A DNA stretch of 64,000 nt from Nocardioides lijunqiniae (GTDB taxonomy: Bacteria; Actinomycetota; Actinomycetes; Propionibacteriales; Nocardioidaceae): assembly GCF_015024225.1 (NCBI RefSeq), contig NZ_JACJGM010000001.1, positions 399,279-463,278 on the forward strand, in the 5' to 3' direction. The notes under the pieces are model-generated. The model worked only from the letters and a program-made list of their open reading frames with translations, ran no database searches and had not been told where the DNA came from. Positions 33,817 through 42,274 of the stretch are shown here, one piece after another (the first letter of the stretch is position 1; each line of letters opens with the position of its first letter). The translations under genes were made by a program, and so were the position numbers.

Positions 33817-34887
33817 GTGACGACCATTCCCTGGGAGCGGGTCCGGCGAGCCGGGTCCAAGCTGACCACGCCGCTGCACCCCGACGACTACCTCTCGTTG
33901 CTGAACCCGCTGTGGAGCTCACGGGAGCTGCGCGGGCGCATCGAGAAGGTGGTCCCCGAGACCGAGGACGCCGCGACGCTGGTGATCCGGCCCGGCTGGG
34001 GATGGCACTACGAGCACCGCCCCGGCCAGTACGTCGGCATCGGCGTCCAGGTCGAGGGCCGCTTCCAGTGGCGGTCGTACTCCGTCAGCTCGCCACCGCG
34101 GCGCGACGGGCGCACCATCTCGATCACCGTCCGGGCCATGCCCGAGGGGCTGCTGTCCGCGCACCTCGTCAACGGCCTCGAGCCCGGCACGATCGTGCGC
34201 CTGGCCAAGCCCGAGGGCGACTTCGTGATGCCCGACCCGCCGCCGGAGCGGCTGCTCTTCCTGGTCGGCGGCAGCGGGATCACCCCGGTCATGGCGATGC
34301 TGCGCACGCTGGACCGCCGCGGCACCATGCCCGACGTCGTCCTGCACTACTCCTCGACCACGCCGGAGCGGATGATCTTCCGCGACGAGCTGGCCGCGCT
34401 GGCCGAGAAGCACGAGTCGTTCACCTTCCACCAGCTCCACACCGACCTCGACGGGATGCTGGACCTCCAGGAGCTCGACGCGGTCTGCGACGACTGGCAC
34501 GGACGCGAGACCTGGGCCTGCGGCCCGGGCCCGATGCTCGACGCCGTGACCGAGCACTGGGAGTCGGTCGACCTCGAGGAGCGCCTGCACGTCGAGCGCT
34601 TCTCCCTCGAGCTCGGTGGCGAGGGCGGTGAGGGCGGCACCGTCACGTTCCGCAACTCCAGCAAGACGGTCGAGGCCGACGGGGCCACGACCATCCTGGA
34701 GGCGGGGGAGCAGGCCGGTGTCGGCATGCCCTACGGCTGCCGCATGGGCATCTGCCACACCTGCACCGTCACCCTCGTCTCCGGCACCCTCCGCGACCTG
34801 CGCAGCGGCGACGAGTTCGGCCAGCCCAACGAGCCCGTCCAGACCTGTGTCACCGCCGCCGTCGGTGACTGCACCCTCGACATCTAA
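33817..34887 (+). CDS. Ferredoxin-type reductase, electron donor of the desaturase
   Basis: A 356-aa flavo-iron-sulfur protein. The FAD domain has RPGQYVGIGV and RSYSVSSPP, the NAD domain LLFLVGGSGITPVMAML, and the C-terminal plant-type 2Fe-2S domain has the Cys ladder in YGCRMGICHTCTV plus a distal QTCVTA. This is the layout of the actinobacterial oxidoreductase (Rv3230c type) that feeds DesA3. The GTG at 33817 is preferred over an in-frame ATG at 33736, because homology-like sequence begins with IPWERVRRAGSKL. Confidence 0.88.
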   Translation: MTTIPWERVRRAGSKLTTPLHPDDYLSLLNPLWSSRELRGRIEKVVPETEDAATLVIRPGWGWHYEHRPGQYVGIGVQVEGRFQWRSYSVSSPPRRDGRTISITVRAMPEGLLSAHLVNGLEPGTIVRLAKPEGDFVMPDPPPERLLFLVGGSGITPVMAMLRTLDRRGTMPDVVLHYSSTTPERMIFRDELAALAEKHESFTFHQLHTDLDGMLDLQELDAVCDDWHGRETWACGPGPMLDAVTEHWESVDLEERLHVERFSLELGGEGGEGGTVTFRNSSKTVEADGATTILEAGEQAGVGMPYGCRMGICHTCTVTLVSGTLRDLRSGDEFGQPNEPVQTCVTAAVGDCTLDI

Positions 34888-34897
34888 GGAGATCACG

Positions 34898-36139
34898 ATG
34901 GCCATCGCCGACGTCAAGGAGTACACCCACCTCACCGAGGAGGAGGTCGAGCAGCTCGGCCGCGAGCTCGACGCGATCCGCGCCGACATCGAGGAGTCCC
35001 GCAACTCCGACGACGCGGCGTACATCATCCGGATGATCAAGCTCCAGCGCGGCCTCGCCGCCGCCGGCCGGGTCACGCTGATGGCCGGCACCCAGTCGCG
35101 CCGCACCCGCGTGCCGGCCGCCGTGCTCGGCGGGAGCCTGCTCGGCCTGGCCAAGATCCTCGAGAACATGGAGATCGGCCACAACGTCATGCACGGCCAG
35201 TGGGACTGGATGAACGACCCGGAGATCCACTCCAGCAACTGGGAGTGGGACACCGCGCAGCCGGCCGAGCAGTGGAAGCACTCGCACAACTACGTGCACC
35301 ACCAGTTCACCAACGTGCTCGGCCACGACAACGACGTGGGCTACGGCATCCTGCGGATGGCGCGCGAGCAGAAGTGGCACCCCTACTACCTGGGGCAGCC
35401 CGTCTACAACGCGCTGCTGGCCTCGCTCTTCCAGTGGGGCGTCGCGCTCCACGACCTGGACCTCGAGCGGATCCGCAAGGGCGAGAAGGACCCGAAGGAG
35501 ATGAAGCGGCAGCTGCGCCAGATCCTGCGCAAGGGCCGCAACCAGATCCTCAAGGACTACGTCGTCTACCCCGCGCTCTCCGGCCGGCAGTGGAGGACCA
35601 CGCTGGTCACCAACGCCAGCGCCAACCTGGCGCGCAACCTGTGGTCCTACATGATCATCTTCTGCGGCCACTTCCCCGACGGGGCGATGCACTTCACCGA
35701 GGAGGAGCTCGAGGACGAGACCCGCGCGGAGTGGTACCTGCGCCAGATGCTGGGCTCCGCCAACTTCGAGGGCGGGCGCACGCTCCACGTGCTCAGCGGC
35801 AGCCTCGGCTACCAGATCGAGCACCACCTCTTCCCCGACCTCCCGAGCAACCGCTATCCGGAGATCGCGGTGAAGGTGCGGGCGCTGTGCGACAAGTACG
35901 ACATCCCCTACACGATCGGACCGCTGCACCGGCAGTACGGCCAGGCGCTGCGCACGATCATGAAGCTGTCGCTGCCCAACCACATGACGTCCTCGGACGA
36001 CCCGGCCCCGCCGGAGCGCCGCGACACCGCGAACGAGCCGCCGCGCGACCGCAAGCGCCGCTCCGACGAGGAGCGCCAGCCGCGACGTCGCGAGCTGGGC
36101 GCCTACGCCCGCAGCCGCCGCGAGCGGGAGCACGACTGA
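34898..36139 (+). CDS. Membrane fatty-acyl desaturase (DesA3-like, delta-9)
   Basis: A 413-aa desaturase with the three histidine boxes for a di-iron centre: HNVMH at 95-99, HSHNYVHH at 128-135 and QIEHHLFPD near 307. Hydrophobic segments flank boxes 1 and 2 and precede box 3. AAGGAG sits 7 nt before the ATG, 10 nt after the reductase stop, so the electron donor and desaturase are made together. It probably introduces the delta-9 double bond in stearoyl-CoA. The C-terminal 70 residues are Arg/Glu-rich and disordered. Confidence 0.9.
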   Translation: MAIADVKEYTHLTEEEVEQLGRELDAIRADIEESRNSDDAAYIIRMIKLQRGLAAAGRVTLMAGTQSRRTRVPAAVLGGSLLGLAKILENMEIGHNVMHGQWDWMNDPEIHSSNWEWDTAQPAEQWKHSHNYVHHQFTNVLGHDNDVGYGILRMAREQKWHPYYLGQPVYNALLASLFQWGVALHDLDLERIRKGEKDPKEMKRQLRQILRKGRNQILKDYVVYPALSGRQWRTTLVTNASANLARNLWSYMIIFCGHFPDGAMHFTEEELEDETRAEWYLRQMLGSANFEGGRTLHVLSGSLGYQIEHHLFPDLPSNRYPEIAVKVRALCDKYDIPYTIGPLHRQYGQALRTIMKLSLPNHMTSSDDPAPPERRDTANEPPRDRKRRSDEERQPRRRELGAYARSRREREHD

Positions 36140-36549
36140 TGGACGCCGCGCCCACCACCTTCGCCGAGCTGCCCCGCGACCCCCGGCTGGGGGTGCCGGT
36201 GCCGTTCGCCTGCTCCTCTCCGACGCAGCTGGACAAGCGCCGGGTCACGCAGTGCGCGCTGAGCCGCGTGTGCGGTGTCTGCGGCACCGGCCTCGGCCGG
36301 CCGATCGCGTTCCTCGGATCGCCCGCCGAGGAGGGCCGCAACGCCTTCCACTTCCCGCCCACGCACGAGGAGTGCGCCACGGCCCTGCTGGCGGCGTACG
36401 ACGGGGTGGGCGAGGCGGTGCTCGGCCAGGACGAGCCGCTCGCCTCGTGGGTGGTGGTGACCACCGCCAGCTTCGAGTTCGTGCGGCCCGGGCGCGACGA
36501 CGAGGACCGGCGGCCGACCTTCCAGCTCACCCGGGTGCTGTCGGGCTAG
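36139..36549 (+). CDS. Hypothetical protein with a CxxC knuckle
   Basis: A 136-aa protein whose ATG shares one base with the desaturase stop. It contains VCGVCGTGLGRPIAFLG and FHFPPTHEECATALL, a possible Cys/His metal site, but only one CxxC pair. No membrane segment or signal. It is co-transcribed with the desaturase by position; I do not recognise its family and no function can be assigned. Confidence 0.65.
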   Translation: MDAAPTTFAELPRDPRLGVPVPFACSSPTQLDKRRVTQCALSRVCGVCGTGLGRPIAFLGSPAEEGRNAFHFPPTHEECATALLAAYDGVGEAVLGQDEPLASWVVVTTASFEFVRPGRDDEDRRPTFQLTRVLSG

Positions 36550-36558
36550 TTTGGCTCC

Positions 36559-37641
36559 ATGCCCAAGCCGCCAGCCGCCGAGGTCGACGCCGGAGGACGC
36601 GCGGTGCGCGTGTCCAGCCCCGACCGGGTGATCTACGAGGCCACCGACACCACGCCCGAGGTCACCAAGCTGATGGTGGCGCAGTACTTCGCCAGCGTCG
36701 ACGACGGCCTCATGCGCGCGCTGCGCGACCGGCCGACCGCGCTGGAGCGCTGGCCCGCCGGTGTGCGCCCGGAGATCACGCTGGCGACGGGGCGACCGGG
36801 GGAGAAGGCCGACGCGTTCTACCAGAAGCGGGTGCCTAAGGGGGCGCCCGACTACCTGGAGAGCGTCGAGATCACCTTCCCGTCGGGGCGCACCGCCGAG
36901 GAGATCGTGCCCACCGAGATCGCGGTGCCCGTCTGGTGCGCCCACATGGGCACGCTGACCTTCCACCCCTGGCCGGTGCGGCGCAGCGACGTCGACCGGC
37001 CCGACGAGCTGCGCATCGACCTCGACCCCCAGCCCGGCACCGGCTTCGGCGACGCCGTGCGCGTCGCCGGGGTGGCCCGGGAGCTGCTGGAGGAGCTCGG
37101 GCTGAAGGGTTTCGTGAAGACCTCGGGCAACCGCGGGATCCACGTCTACGTGCGGATCCGCCCGGAGTGGGAGTTCGCGGAGGTCCGCCACGCGGCGATC
37201 GGCTTCGGGCGTGCGCTGGAGCGGCGCGACGACCAGGTGACCACGGCCTGGTGGAAGGAGGAGCGCGGCGAGCGGATCTTCGTCGACTTCAACCAGAACA
37301 CCCGCGACCGCACGATCGCCTCGGCCTACTCGCTGCGGCCGATCCCCGGCGCGCCGGTCTCCACGCCGCTGCACTGGGACGAGCTGGCGCAGGTGAGCGA
37401 CCCCCGCGTCTTCAACCTCTTCACCGTCCCCGAGCGGCTCGCCGACGGTGACCCGTGGGCCGGCATCGACGACGAGGCCTACTCGCTGGAGCCGCTGCTG
37501 GCGCTGTGGGAGGAGCTGCCGGGCGGCGAGCTCAACTACCCGCCCGACCACCCGAAGATGCCCGGAGAGCCGCCGCGCGTGCAGCCCAGCAAGAAGGTGG
37601 AGTCCCACTGGGACGAGGACGGCAACCGCGTCGAGGCCTGA
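36559..37641 (+). CDS. PrimPol-C/LigD-type polymerase domain protein
   Basis: A 360-aa stand-alone archaeo-eukaryotic primase-type polymerase, like the mycobacterial Rv3730c/PrimPol-C. The catalytic pair is Asp154/Asp156 in RIDLDPQPG, followed by KTSGNRGIHVYVRI and WWKEERGERIFVDFNQNTRDRT. Such enzymes fill short gaps with ribonucleotides and work with LigC in excision repair. A LigC gene lies 0.9 kb away on the other strand. A TAGTTT box just upstream suggests a leaderless mRNA. Confidence 0.88.
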   Translation: MPKPPAAEVDAGGRAVRVSSPDRVIYEATDTTPEVTKLMVAQYFASVDDGLMRALRDRPTALERWPAGVRPEITLATGRPGEKADAFYQKRVPKGAPDYLESVEITFPSGRTAEEIVPTEIAVPVWCAHMGTLTFHPWPVRRSDVDRPDELRIDLDPQPGTGFGDAVRVAGVARELLEELGLKGFVKTSGNRGIHVYVRIRPEWEFAEVRHAAIGFGRALERRDDQVTTAWWKEERGERIFVDFNQNTRDRTIASAYSLRPIPGAPVSTPLHWDELAQVSDPRVFNLFTVPERLADGDPWAGIDDEAYSLEPLLALWEELPGGELNYPPDHPKMPGEPPRVQPSKKVESHWDEDGNRVEA

Positions 37642-37659
37642 GCCGGTCGGACGCACGGA

Positions 37660-37701
37660 AGCCCCGCCCGGTCACTCCTCGCGGAGTGGTTGGACGGGGC
37701 T
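37660..37701 (+). terminator. Hairpin after the PrimPol gene
   Basis: AGCCCCGCCCGGTCACTCC folds back on GGAGTGGTTGGACGGGGCT across a 4-nt TCGC loop, with wobble pairs in the middle. It would stop transcription of the polymerase gene. Confidence 0.6.
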
Positions 37702-37980
37702 CCTGGCTGATCCGGTGGCGCACCCGGCGCCGGCCGCGGCCTCACGGCCGGAGCGGGATCCTTGCTTCCTCGAGACCGCGACTTCGTGCTCCCCCCAGCC
37801 ACACGAATTCGTTGTTTCGATCCACATAATCTAGGTAGCCGTCTTACAACCGAAATCAACAGGAAGTACACACGATTGCCACATTCGGCCCGATCGTGGG
37901 GTCGACGTGACGCCCGTGACGGGTGGGGGCGACGGGTCGAGGCGCTGCTCGGGCCCGGTCAGACGTCGGTCGGACGCCGC
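37702..37980. other. Intergenic stretch, partly low-GC
   Basis: I see no gene here. About 37780-37880 is clearly more AT-rich than the rest of the window (for example ACACGAATTCGTTGTTTCG and CATAATCTAGG), without an open frame, repeat or tRNA. It could be a remnant of acquired DNA or simply unconstrained spacer between convergent genes. Confidence 0.5.
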
Positions 37981-38523
37981 TCAGACGCCGGTGACGCCCT
38001 CGCCGGTGCCGCCCGCCTGCTCGTCGAAGCTCTCGTGCTCCAGCAGGTGCAGGACGGGCACGCCGATCTTGCGGCGGGCCTGGCTGGTCCAGTCGAGGTG
38101 GAAGAACTCCGCGACGACGTGCGGGCGGGTGAGGATGATCGCCTCGCGTCCGTCGACCTCGGAGACCTTGGCGGCCAGGGCGTCGATCGGCGGGTCGGTG
38201 ACGACGGTGCTGCTGCCGATGGTCGCGCCGGCGGCGGTGAGCGACTCGAGGGTGTGGCGCAGCTCGCGGTCGGAGCGCTCCTCGCAGTCCTTGCGTACGG
38301 CGTCGAGGTCGACGTCGCTCATCGACATGGCGGGGGAGGCCAGCATCTCGCCGGCCGAGAGCGAGCCCATCGAGGCCTCGATGCGGGCCGCGGCGTCCTC
38401 GAGCGGCAGGAGCACGTGGTAGGTCACGGGGTCGTCGAGCCCCTCGTGGAGTGAGCGCACCTGGGCGGCGTCCACCGGCGTGAGCTCCTGCTCGATCAGC
38501 AGCACGACGTCGTAGTCAGCCAT
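37981..38523 (-). CDS. Hypothetical protein, possibly universal-stress-like alpha/beta fold
   Basis: A 180-aa protein starting ADYDVVLLIEQELTP, with alternating strands (DPVTYHVLLPL, GSSTVVTDP, AIILTRPHVVAEFF) and helices, and no membrane segment. The ATG overlaps the last 8 nt of the DNA ligase gene, so the two are co-translated. The strand order recalls USP or flavodoxin-like folds, but the ATP-binding GxxG motif of universal stress proteins is not present. Function unknown. Confidence 0.65.
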   Translation of the reverse strand: MADYDVVLLIEQELTPVDAAQVRSLHEGLDDPVTYHVLLPLEDAAARIEASMGSLSAGEMLASPAMSMSDVDLDAVRKDCEERSDRELRHTLESLTAAGATIGSSTVVTDPPIDALAAKVSEVDGREAIILTRPHVVAEFFHLDWTSQARRKIGVPVLHLLEHESFDEQAGGTGEGVTGV

Positions 38524-39667
38524 CTGTGTCTCCCCTGGCGTTGTCGGTGGTCGAGCTCGGTCGAGCACTGAGAACACTAGCGAGGTCGTAGCGGACGGGC
38601 TGCTCCAGTTGGTCGTAGCCGCACGACTCCGGGTCGCGGTCGGGCCGCCAGCGCTTGAAGTGGGCGGTGTGGCGGAAGCGGCGGCCCTCCATGGCGTCGT
38701 ACTTGACCTCCAGCACGCGCTCGGGGCGCAGCGGCGTGAAGCTCAGATCCTTGCCGGCGCTCCAGCGGCTCTGGGTGCCGGGCACGCGGTCGGGGTTGGC
38801 GATCGCCTGGGGGCTCTCGGGTCCGGCCCAGGCCGACCACGGGTGGTCGGCGATGTCGCAGACGAGGGGCTGGAGCTCCTCGATGAGCTCGGCGCGGCGC
38901 TTCTGGGTGAAGGACGCGCTCACACCGACGTGCTGCAGCTGCCCGTCGGCGTACAGCCCGAGCAGCAGGCTGCCCAGGAGGGGCTGCTCCGGGGTGCTGG
39001 TCTTGTGCTCGCGGTAGCCGCAGACGACGACGTCGGCGGTGCGCTCGTGCTTGACCTTCATCATCGTGCGGCCGTTGGGGGTGTAGGGCGCGTCCAGCGG
39101 CTTGGCGATCACGCCGTCCAGCCCGGCGCCCTCGAACGTGGTGAACCACTCCTGGGCCACCGCCGGGTCGTCGGTCGTGCGGGTGAGGTAGCAGGGCCCT
39201 TCGAGTCCGGAGAACGACTCCTCCAGCGCCGCGCGCCGCTCCCGCAGCGGCCGGTCGACGTACGACTCGTCGCCGAGCGCCAACAGGTCGAAGATCACGA
39301 AGCCCGCGGGCGTGGTCTCGCTCAGCATCGTGACGCGGGACTGCGCGGGGTGGATGCGCTCCTGGAGCACCTCGAACTCCAGCCGGTCGCCGTCGGGGGA
39401 GACGCTCGCGACGAAGAGCTCGCCGTCGACGACGCAGCGCTCTGGCAGCTGCTTCTTGATCGCCTCGACCACCTCGGGGAAGTAGCGCGTGAGCGGCTTG
39501 GTGTTGCGGCTCGTCAGCTCGACCTCGTCGCCGTCGCGGAAGACCAGGCAGCGGAAGCCGTCCCACTTCGGCTCGAAGACCAGGCCGCCGTGCTTGGCGG
39601 GGTCGGGCACGCCGGCGACGGCCTTGGCGAGCATCGGCTGGACGGGCGGCATCACGGGCAGGTCCAC
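38516..39667 (-). CDS. ligC: ATP-dependent DNA ligase, LigC type
   Basis: A 383-aa ligase from a GTG (VDLPVMPPVQPMLAKAV, the LigC N-terminus). The adenylated lysine is Lys34 in FEPKWDGFR (motif I); VVDGELF (III), GLDGVIAKPLD (IV) and MMKVKHERTADVVV (V) follow, then an OB fold. LigC works with PrimPol-C in DNA excision repair in mycobacteria. Here the polymerase is convergent with it rather than directly beside it, and a 180-aa unknown protein is coupled to the ligase. Confidence 0.9.
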   Translation of the reverse strand: MDLPVMPPVQPMLAKAVAGVPDPAKHGGLVFEPKWDGFRCLVFRDGDEVELTSRNTKPLTRYFPEVVEAIKKQLPERCVVDGELFVASVSPDGDRLEFEVLQERIHPAQSRVTMLSETTPAGFVIFDLLALGDESYVDRPLRERRAALEESFSGLEGPCYLTRTTDDPAVAQEWFTTFEGAGLDGVIAKPLDAPYTPNGRTMMKVKHERTADVVVCGYREHKTSTPEQPLLGSLLLGLYADGQLQHVGVSASFTQKRRAELIEELQPLVCDIADHPWSAWAGPESPQAIANPDRVPGTQSRWSAGKDLSFTPLRPERVLEVKYDAMEGRRFRHTAHFKRWRPDRDPESCGYDQLEQPVRYDLASVLSARPSSTTDNARGDTDG

Positions 39668-39773
39668 GCCCCCGAGGCTATTGCACCGCGGGTCCACTGC
39701 GGGTCGGGTGCGGATCGACTGCACCGTGAAGTAGAGTAAGTCACTTGAGTATGACGAATAAGGGAGAGCGGCA

Positions 39774-40208
39774 GTGAGCACAGGTCCGTCGATCGGGTAC
39801 GTGCCGGGCGTCTACGACCTCTTCCACGTCGGCCACCTCAACGTGCTGCGTCAGGCGCGCGAGCAGTGCGACGTGCTGGTCGCCGGCGTGGTGTCGGACG
39901 AGATGTGCCACCAGGCCAAGGGCACGGTCCCCTTCGTGCCGCTGGAGGAGCGGCTCGCGATCGTGGACGCCATCGGCATCGTGGACGCGACGTACGCCGA
40001 GACCACGCCGGACAAGCGCGACGCGTGGGCCCAGGTCGGCTTCCACCGCGTCTTCAAGGGCGACGACTGGCGCGGCACGGAGCGCGGCGACGCCCTCGAG
40101 CGGCTGCTCGCCCCGCTCGGGGTCGAGGTCGTCTACTTCCCCTACACGGTGCACACGTCCAGCACGCAGCTGCGCGCGGTGATCGCGGCGTCCAGGCCGG
40201 CGTCGTGA
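39774..40208 (+). CDS. Glycerol-3-phosphate cytidylyltransferase-like protein (TagD family)
   Basis: A 144-aa nucleotidyltransferase. GVYDLFHVGHLNVL at 12-25 carries the HxGH motif, VPFVPLEERLAIVDAI is the helix region, and HTSSTQLR near the end corresponds to the RTxGISTT-like loop. These enzymes make CDP-activated polyols or phospho-compounds from CTP. The next gene, overlapping by 4 nt, is LicD-like, so the CDP product may be a donor for decorating a wall polymer (inference). Confidence 0.82.
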   Translation: MSTGPSIGYVPGVYDLFHVGHLNVLRQAREQCDVLVAGVVSDEMCHQAKGTVPFVPLEERLAIVDAIGIVDATYAETTPDKRDAWAQVGFHRVFKGDDWRGTERGDALERLLAPLGVEVVYFPYTVHTSSTQLRAVIAASRPAS

Positions 40209-41836
40209 CGACGGCGCCCGTGCGGGGCGCGACCGGGGCCCGGGTCGACGACGCCGGCGTGCTCGTGCGCACGCCGGTCGAGGGGCCGCTGGTCGTCAGC
40301 CTGGACGGGCGCTACGTCTGGGCCTTCACCGCGGCCCGAGACGGCCGGTCCCACCGCGGTGGTGTGCTCGTGCCGTGGCCGGAGGTGCTGCGGCCGTACC
40401 TCGCCGGCTGGACCCGGGTGCGGGTCGCCGACGTCAGCGGGGAGCACGTGCTCCTCGACGAGGAGGTGCGGCTGGGCCAGGGTGACGGCCAGGGTGACGG
40501 GCGCATCGCGGTCGTCGACGCCCAGGGACTGCCGCTGGCCGTGGACAAGGTGGGCCACCTGGGGCGTGCGTTCTCCGCGACCGACTCCGGCGTGCGCGAC
40601 GAGATCCTGGCCGGCACCCGGCGCGCGCTGACCGACCTCCGCGAGGCCTGCGGCGTAACGGCGTACCTCAACTACGGCGCGCTGCTCGGTGCCGTGCGGG
40701 ACGGCGCGATGATCGCGCACGACTCCGACACCGACGTGTGCTACCTCAGCGTCCACACCTCGCCGGCCGACCTGATCCTGGAGTCCTACCGCGTCGAGCG
40801 CATCCTGCGCGACCTGGGCTGGAGCCTCCTGCGGATGTCGGGAGGCGACCTCAAGCTGCTGCTGCCGCTGAGCGACGGGCGGGTGTGCCACATCGACGTC
40901 TTCGTGGCGTTCCGCGTCGACGGGACGTTCTACCAGCTCGGCAACCGCAGCGGACGCCTGCCGGAGTCGGCGATCCTGCCGCTGTCGACGGTCGAGCTGC
41001 ACGGCGTCGAGCTGCCGGCCCCGGCGCGCCCCGAGGAGATGCTCGCGTTCGTCTACGGCCCCGGCTGGCGGGTGCCCGACCCGGCGTTCAAGTACGCCGA
41101 CCCGGTCGCCGGCGTGCGGCGCCTGGACGGTTGGCTGCGCGGCTTCCGCACGGACATGGGCCGGTGGACCGCCTTCCACCAGGGCGAGGAGGCGCGGCGC
41201 GTGCCGCGGCGCCGGTCGTCGTTCGCGCGGTGGGCGCACCGGCAGCTGCCCGCCGGAGAGCCGGTGACCGACCTCGGCGCCGGCACCGGTCGCGACGCCC
41301 TGTGGCTCGCCACCCGCGGCCGGTCGGTGCTGGCCTACGACTTCTCTCGCGCCGCGCGAAGCCGCCTGGCGCGCCGTGCGAGGCGCCGGGAGCTGCCGGT
41401 CGAGGCGCGGCTGCTCGTCCTCAACGAGCTGCGCAGCGTCCTCGTGACCGGCGCCGAGCTGGCGCGCGCCGAGTCCCACCTCTACGCCCGGCACCTCCTC
41501 GGCTGCCTCGACGAGGCGGCTCGCGCCAACCTCTGGCGGCTCTCGCGCATGGCGCTGCGAGGGCACGGCGGGCTGCTGCTCCTGGAGTTCGCCGCCGACG
41601 CAGGGGGAGACCTGCCGGAGCCGCAGCCGGGCGGACTCGTGCGGCGCCTCGCGCCCGACGTCGTACGGCGTGAGGTCGAGGCGGCGGGCGGGGTCATCGA
41701 GCACGAGGAGCTCGGCCCCGGCGAGGACCTCTTCGACCTCCCGGACCCCGCCGTCTGCCGCATGCGCGTCGCCTGGCCCCTGCGTGATGCCCATGCTCGT
41801 GCCCATCGCACCACTGCTGAGAGGACCACCCCATGA
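40205..41836 (+). CDS. LicD-like phosphotransferase fused to a SAM methyltransferase-like domain
   Basis: A 543-aa protein from a GTG overlapping the previous stop. Residues 1-110 are unassigned. About 130-300 is LicD-like: AYLNYGALLGAVRDGAMIAHDSDTD, where the usual W-DDDID is H-DSDTD, followed by CHIDVFVAF. About 350-530 is a class I methyltransferase fold with TDLGAGTGRDALWLATRG and a D-rich continuation LAYDFS. LicD proteins attach phosphocholine-type groups to wall polymers. No signal or membrane segment is seen. The two activities may modify one polysaccharide. Confidence 0.75.
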   Translation: MTTAPVRGATGARVDDAGVLVRTPVEGPLVVSLDGRYVWAFTAARDGRSHRGGVLVPWPEVLRPYLAGWTRVRVADVSGEHVLLDEEVRLGQGDGQGDGRIAVVDAQGLPLAVDKVGHLGRAFSATDSGVRDEILAGTRRALTDLREACGVTAYLNYGALLGAVRDGAMIAHDSDTDVCYLSVHTSPADLILESYRVERILRDLGWSLLRMSGGDLKLLLPLSDGRVCHIDVFVAFRVDGTFYQLGNRSGRLPESAILPLSTVELHGVELPAPARPEEMLAFVYGPGWRVPDPAFKYADPVAGVRRLDGWLRGFRTDMGRWTAFHQGEEARRVPRRRSSFARWAHRQLPAGEPVTDLGAGTGRDALWLATRGRSVLAYDFSRAARSRLARRARRRELPVEARLLVLNELRSVLVTGAELARAESHLYARHLLGCLDEAARANLWRLSRMALRGHGGLLLLEFAADAGGDLPEPQPGGLVRRLAPDVVRREVEAAGGVIEHEELGPGEDLFDLPDPAVCRMRVAWPLRDAHARAHRTTAERTTP

Positions 41837-42087
41837 CCAGCCCCCTCGACCCGATCCGCTCCCGGCTGGCGGTCGGGCGCGACCGCGCCGCCCGGCTGCG
41901 CCGGCGTCCCGGCCTCGGCGTGTTCGCCCGCCTCGCGGCCCTGGAGGCGGAGGTGCAGGAGAACCGGCAGCTCAACCGCCGCATCGCCGAGCTCACCGAC
42001 GTCGTCGGCGAGCTGCTGCTGCCGGTCGCCGACCGGGACGAGGAGCGGGTGCGGCAGGCGCTCGCCGACTACCGCGTCCGTCTCTGA
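41833..42087 (+). CDS. Small coiled-coil protein (DUF6752-like)
   Basis: An 84-aa protein whose ATG overlaps the previous stop (ATGA). After a basic N-terminus (RDRAARLRRRPGLG) the region LAALEAEVQENRQLNRRIAELTDVVGELLLP has heptad-spaced leucines, a short coiled coil. It looks like small proteins found beside glycan-modifying genes in Nocardioides-type genomes, perhaps DUF6752, recalled from memory only. It may help assemble the upstream enzyme. Confidence 0.65.
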   Translation: MTSPLDPIRSRLAVGRDRAARLRRRPGLGVFARLAALEAEVQENRQLNRRIAELTDVVGELLLPVADRDEERVRQALADYRVRL

Positions 42088-42117
42088 CGGTCCGGGCGCT
42101 CTATCGTGGTGCCCCTA

Positions 42118-42196
42118 TCCCCGGTTGGTCTGCCGGCAGGGCCCGCCTGACTTTGAATCAGGACTAGCGACGTAGGTTCGACTCCTACCCGGGGAG
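42118..42196 (+). tRNA. tRNA-Gln (anticodon UUG)
   Basis: The acceptor stem TCCCCGG (42118-42124) pairs with CCGGGGA (42189-42195) and the discriminator is G. The anticodon stem is CCTGA/TCAGG with loop CTTTGAA; the anticodon TTG is at 42153-42155. The T arm is GTAGG-TTCGACT-CCTAC. The D stem GGTC/GGCC is short, two bases join it to the anticodon stem, and the variable region is 9 nt, longer than usual for class I tRNAs. CCA is not encoded. Confidence 0.82.
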
Positions 42197-42274
42197 CGTC
42201 ACGTGCCGCAACGACAGCGGCTCCACGTCCCCCCCATGAGGACGTGGAGCCGCAGTCGAGAGGCGAGGTCAGCG

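Noticed and set aside
37780..37880. Small gene or tRNA in the low-GC stretch
   Set aside because: No frame longer than a few dozen codons has a ribosome site, and no cloverleaf can be drawn.
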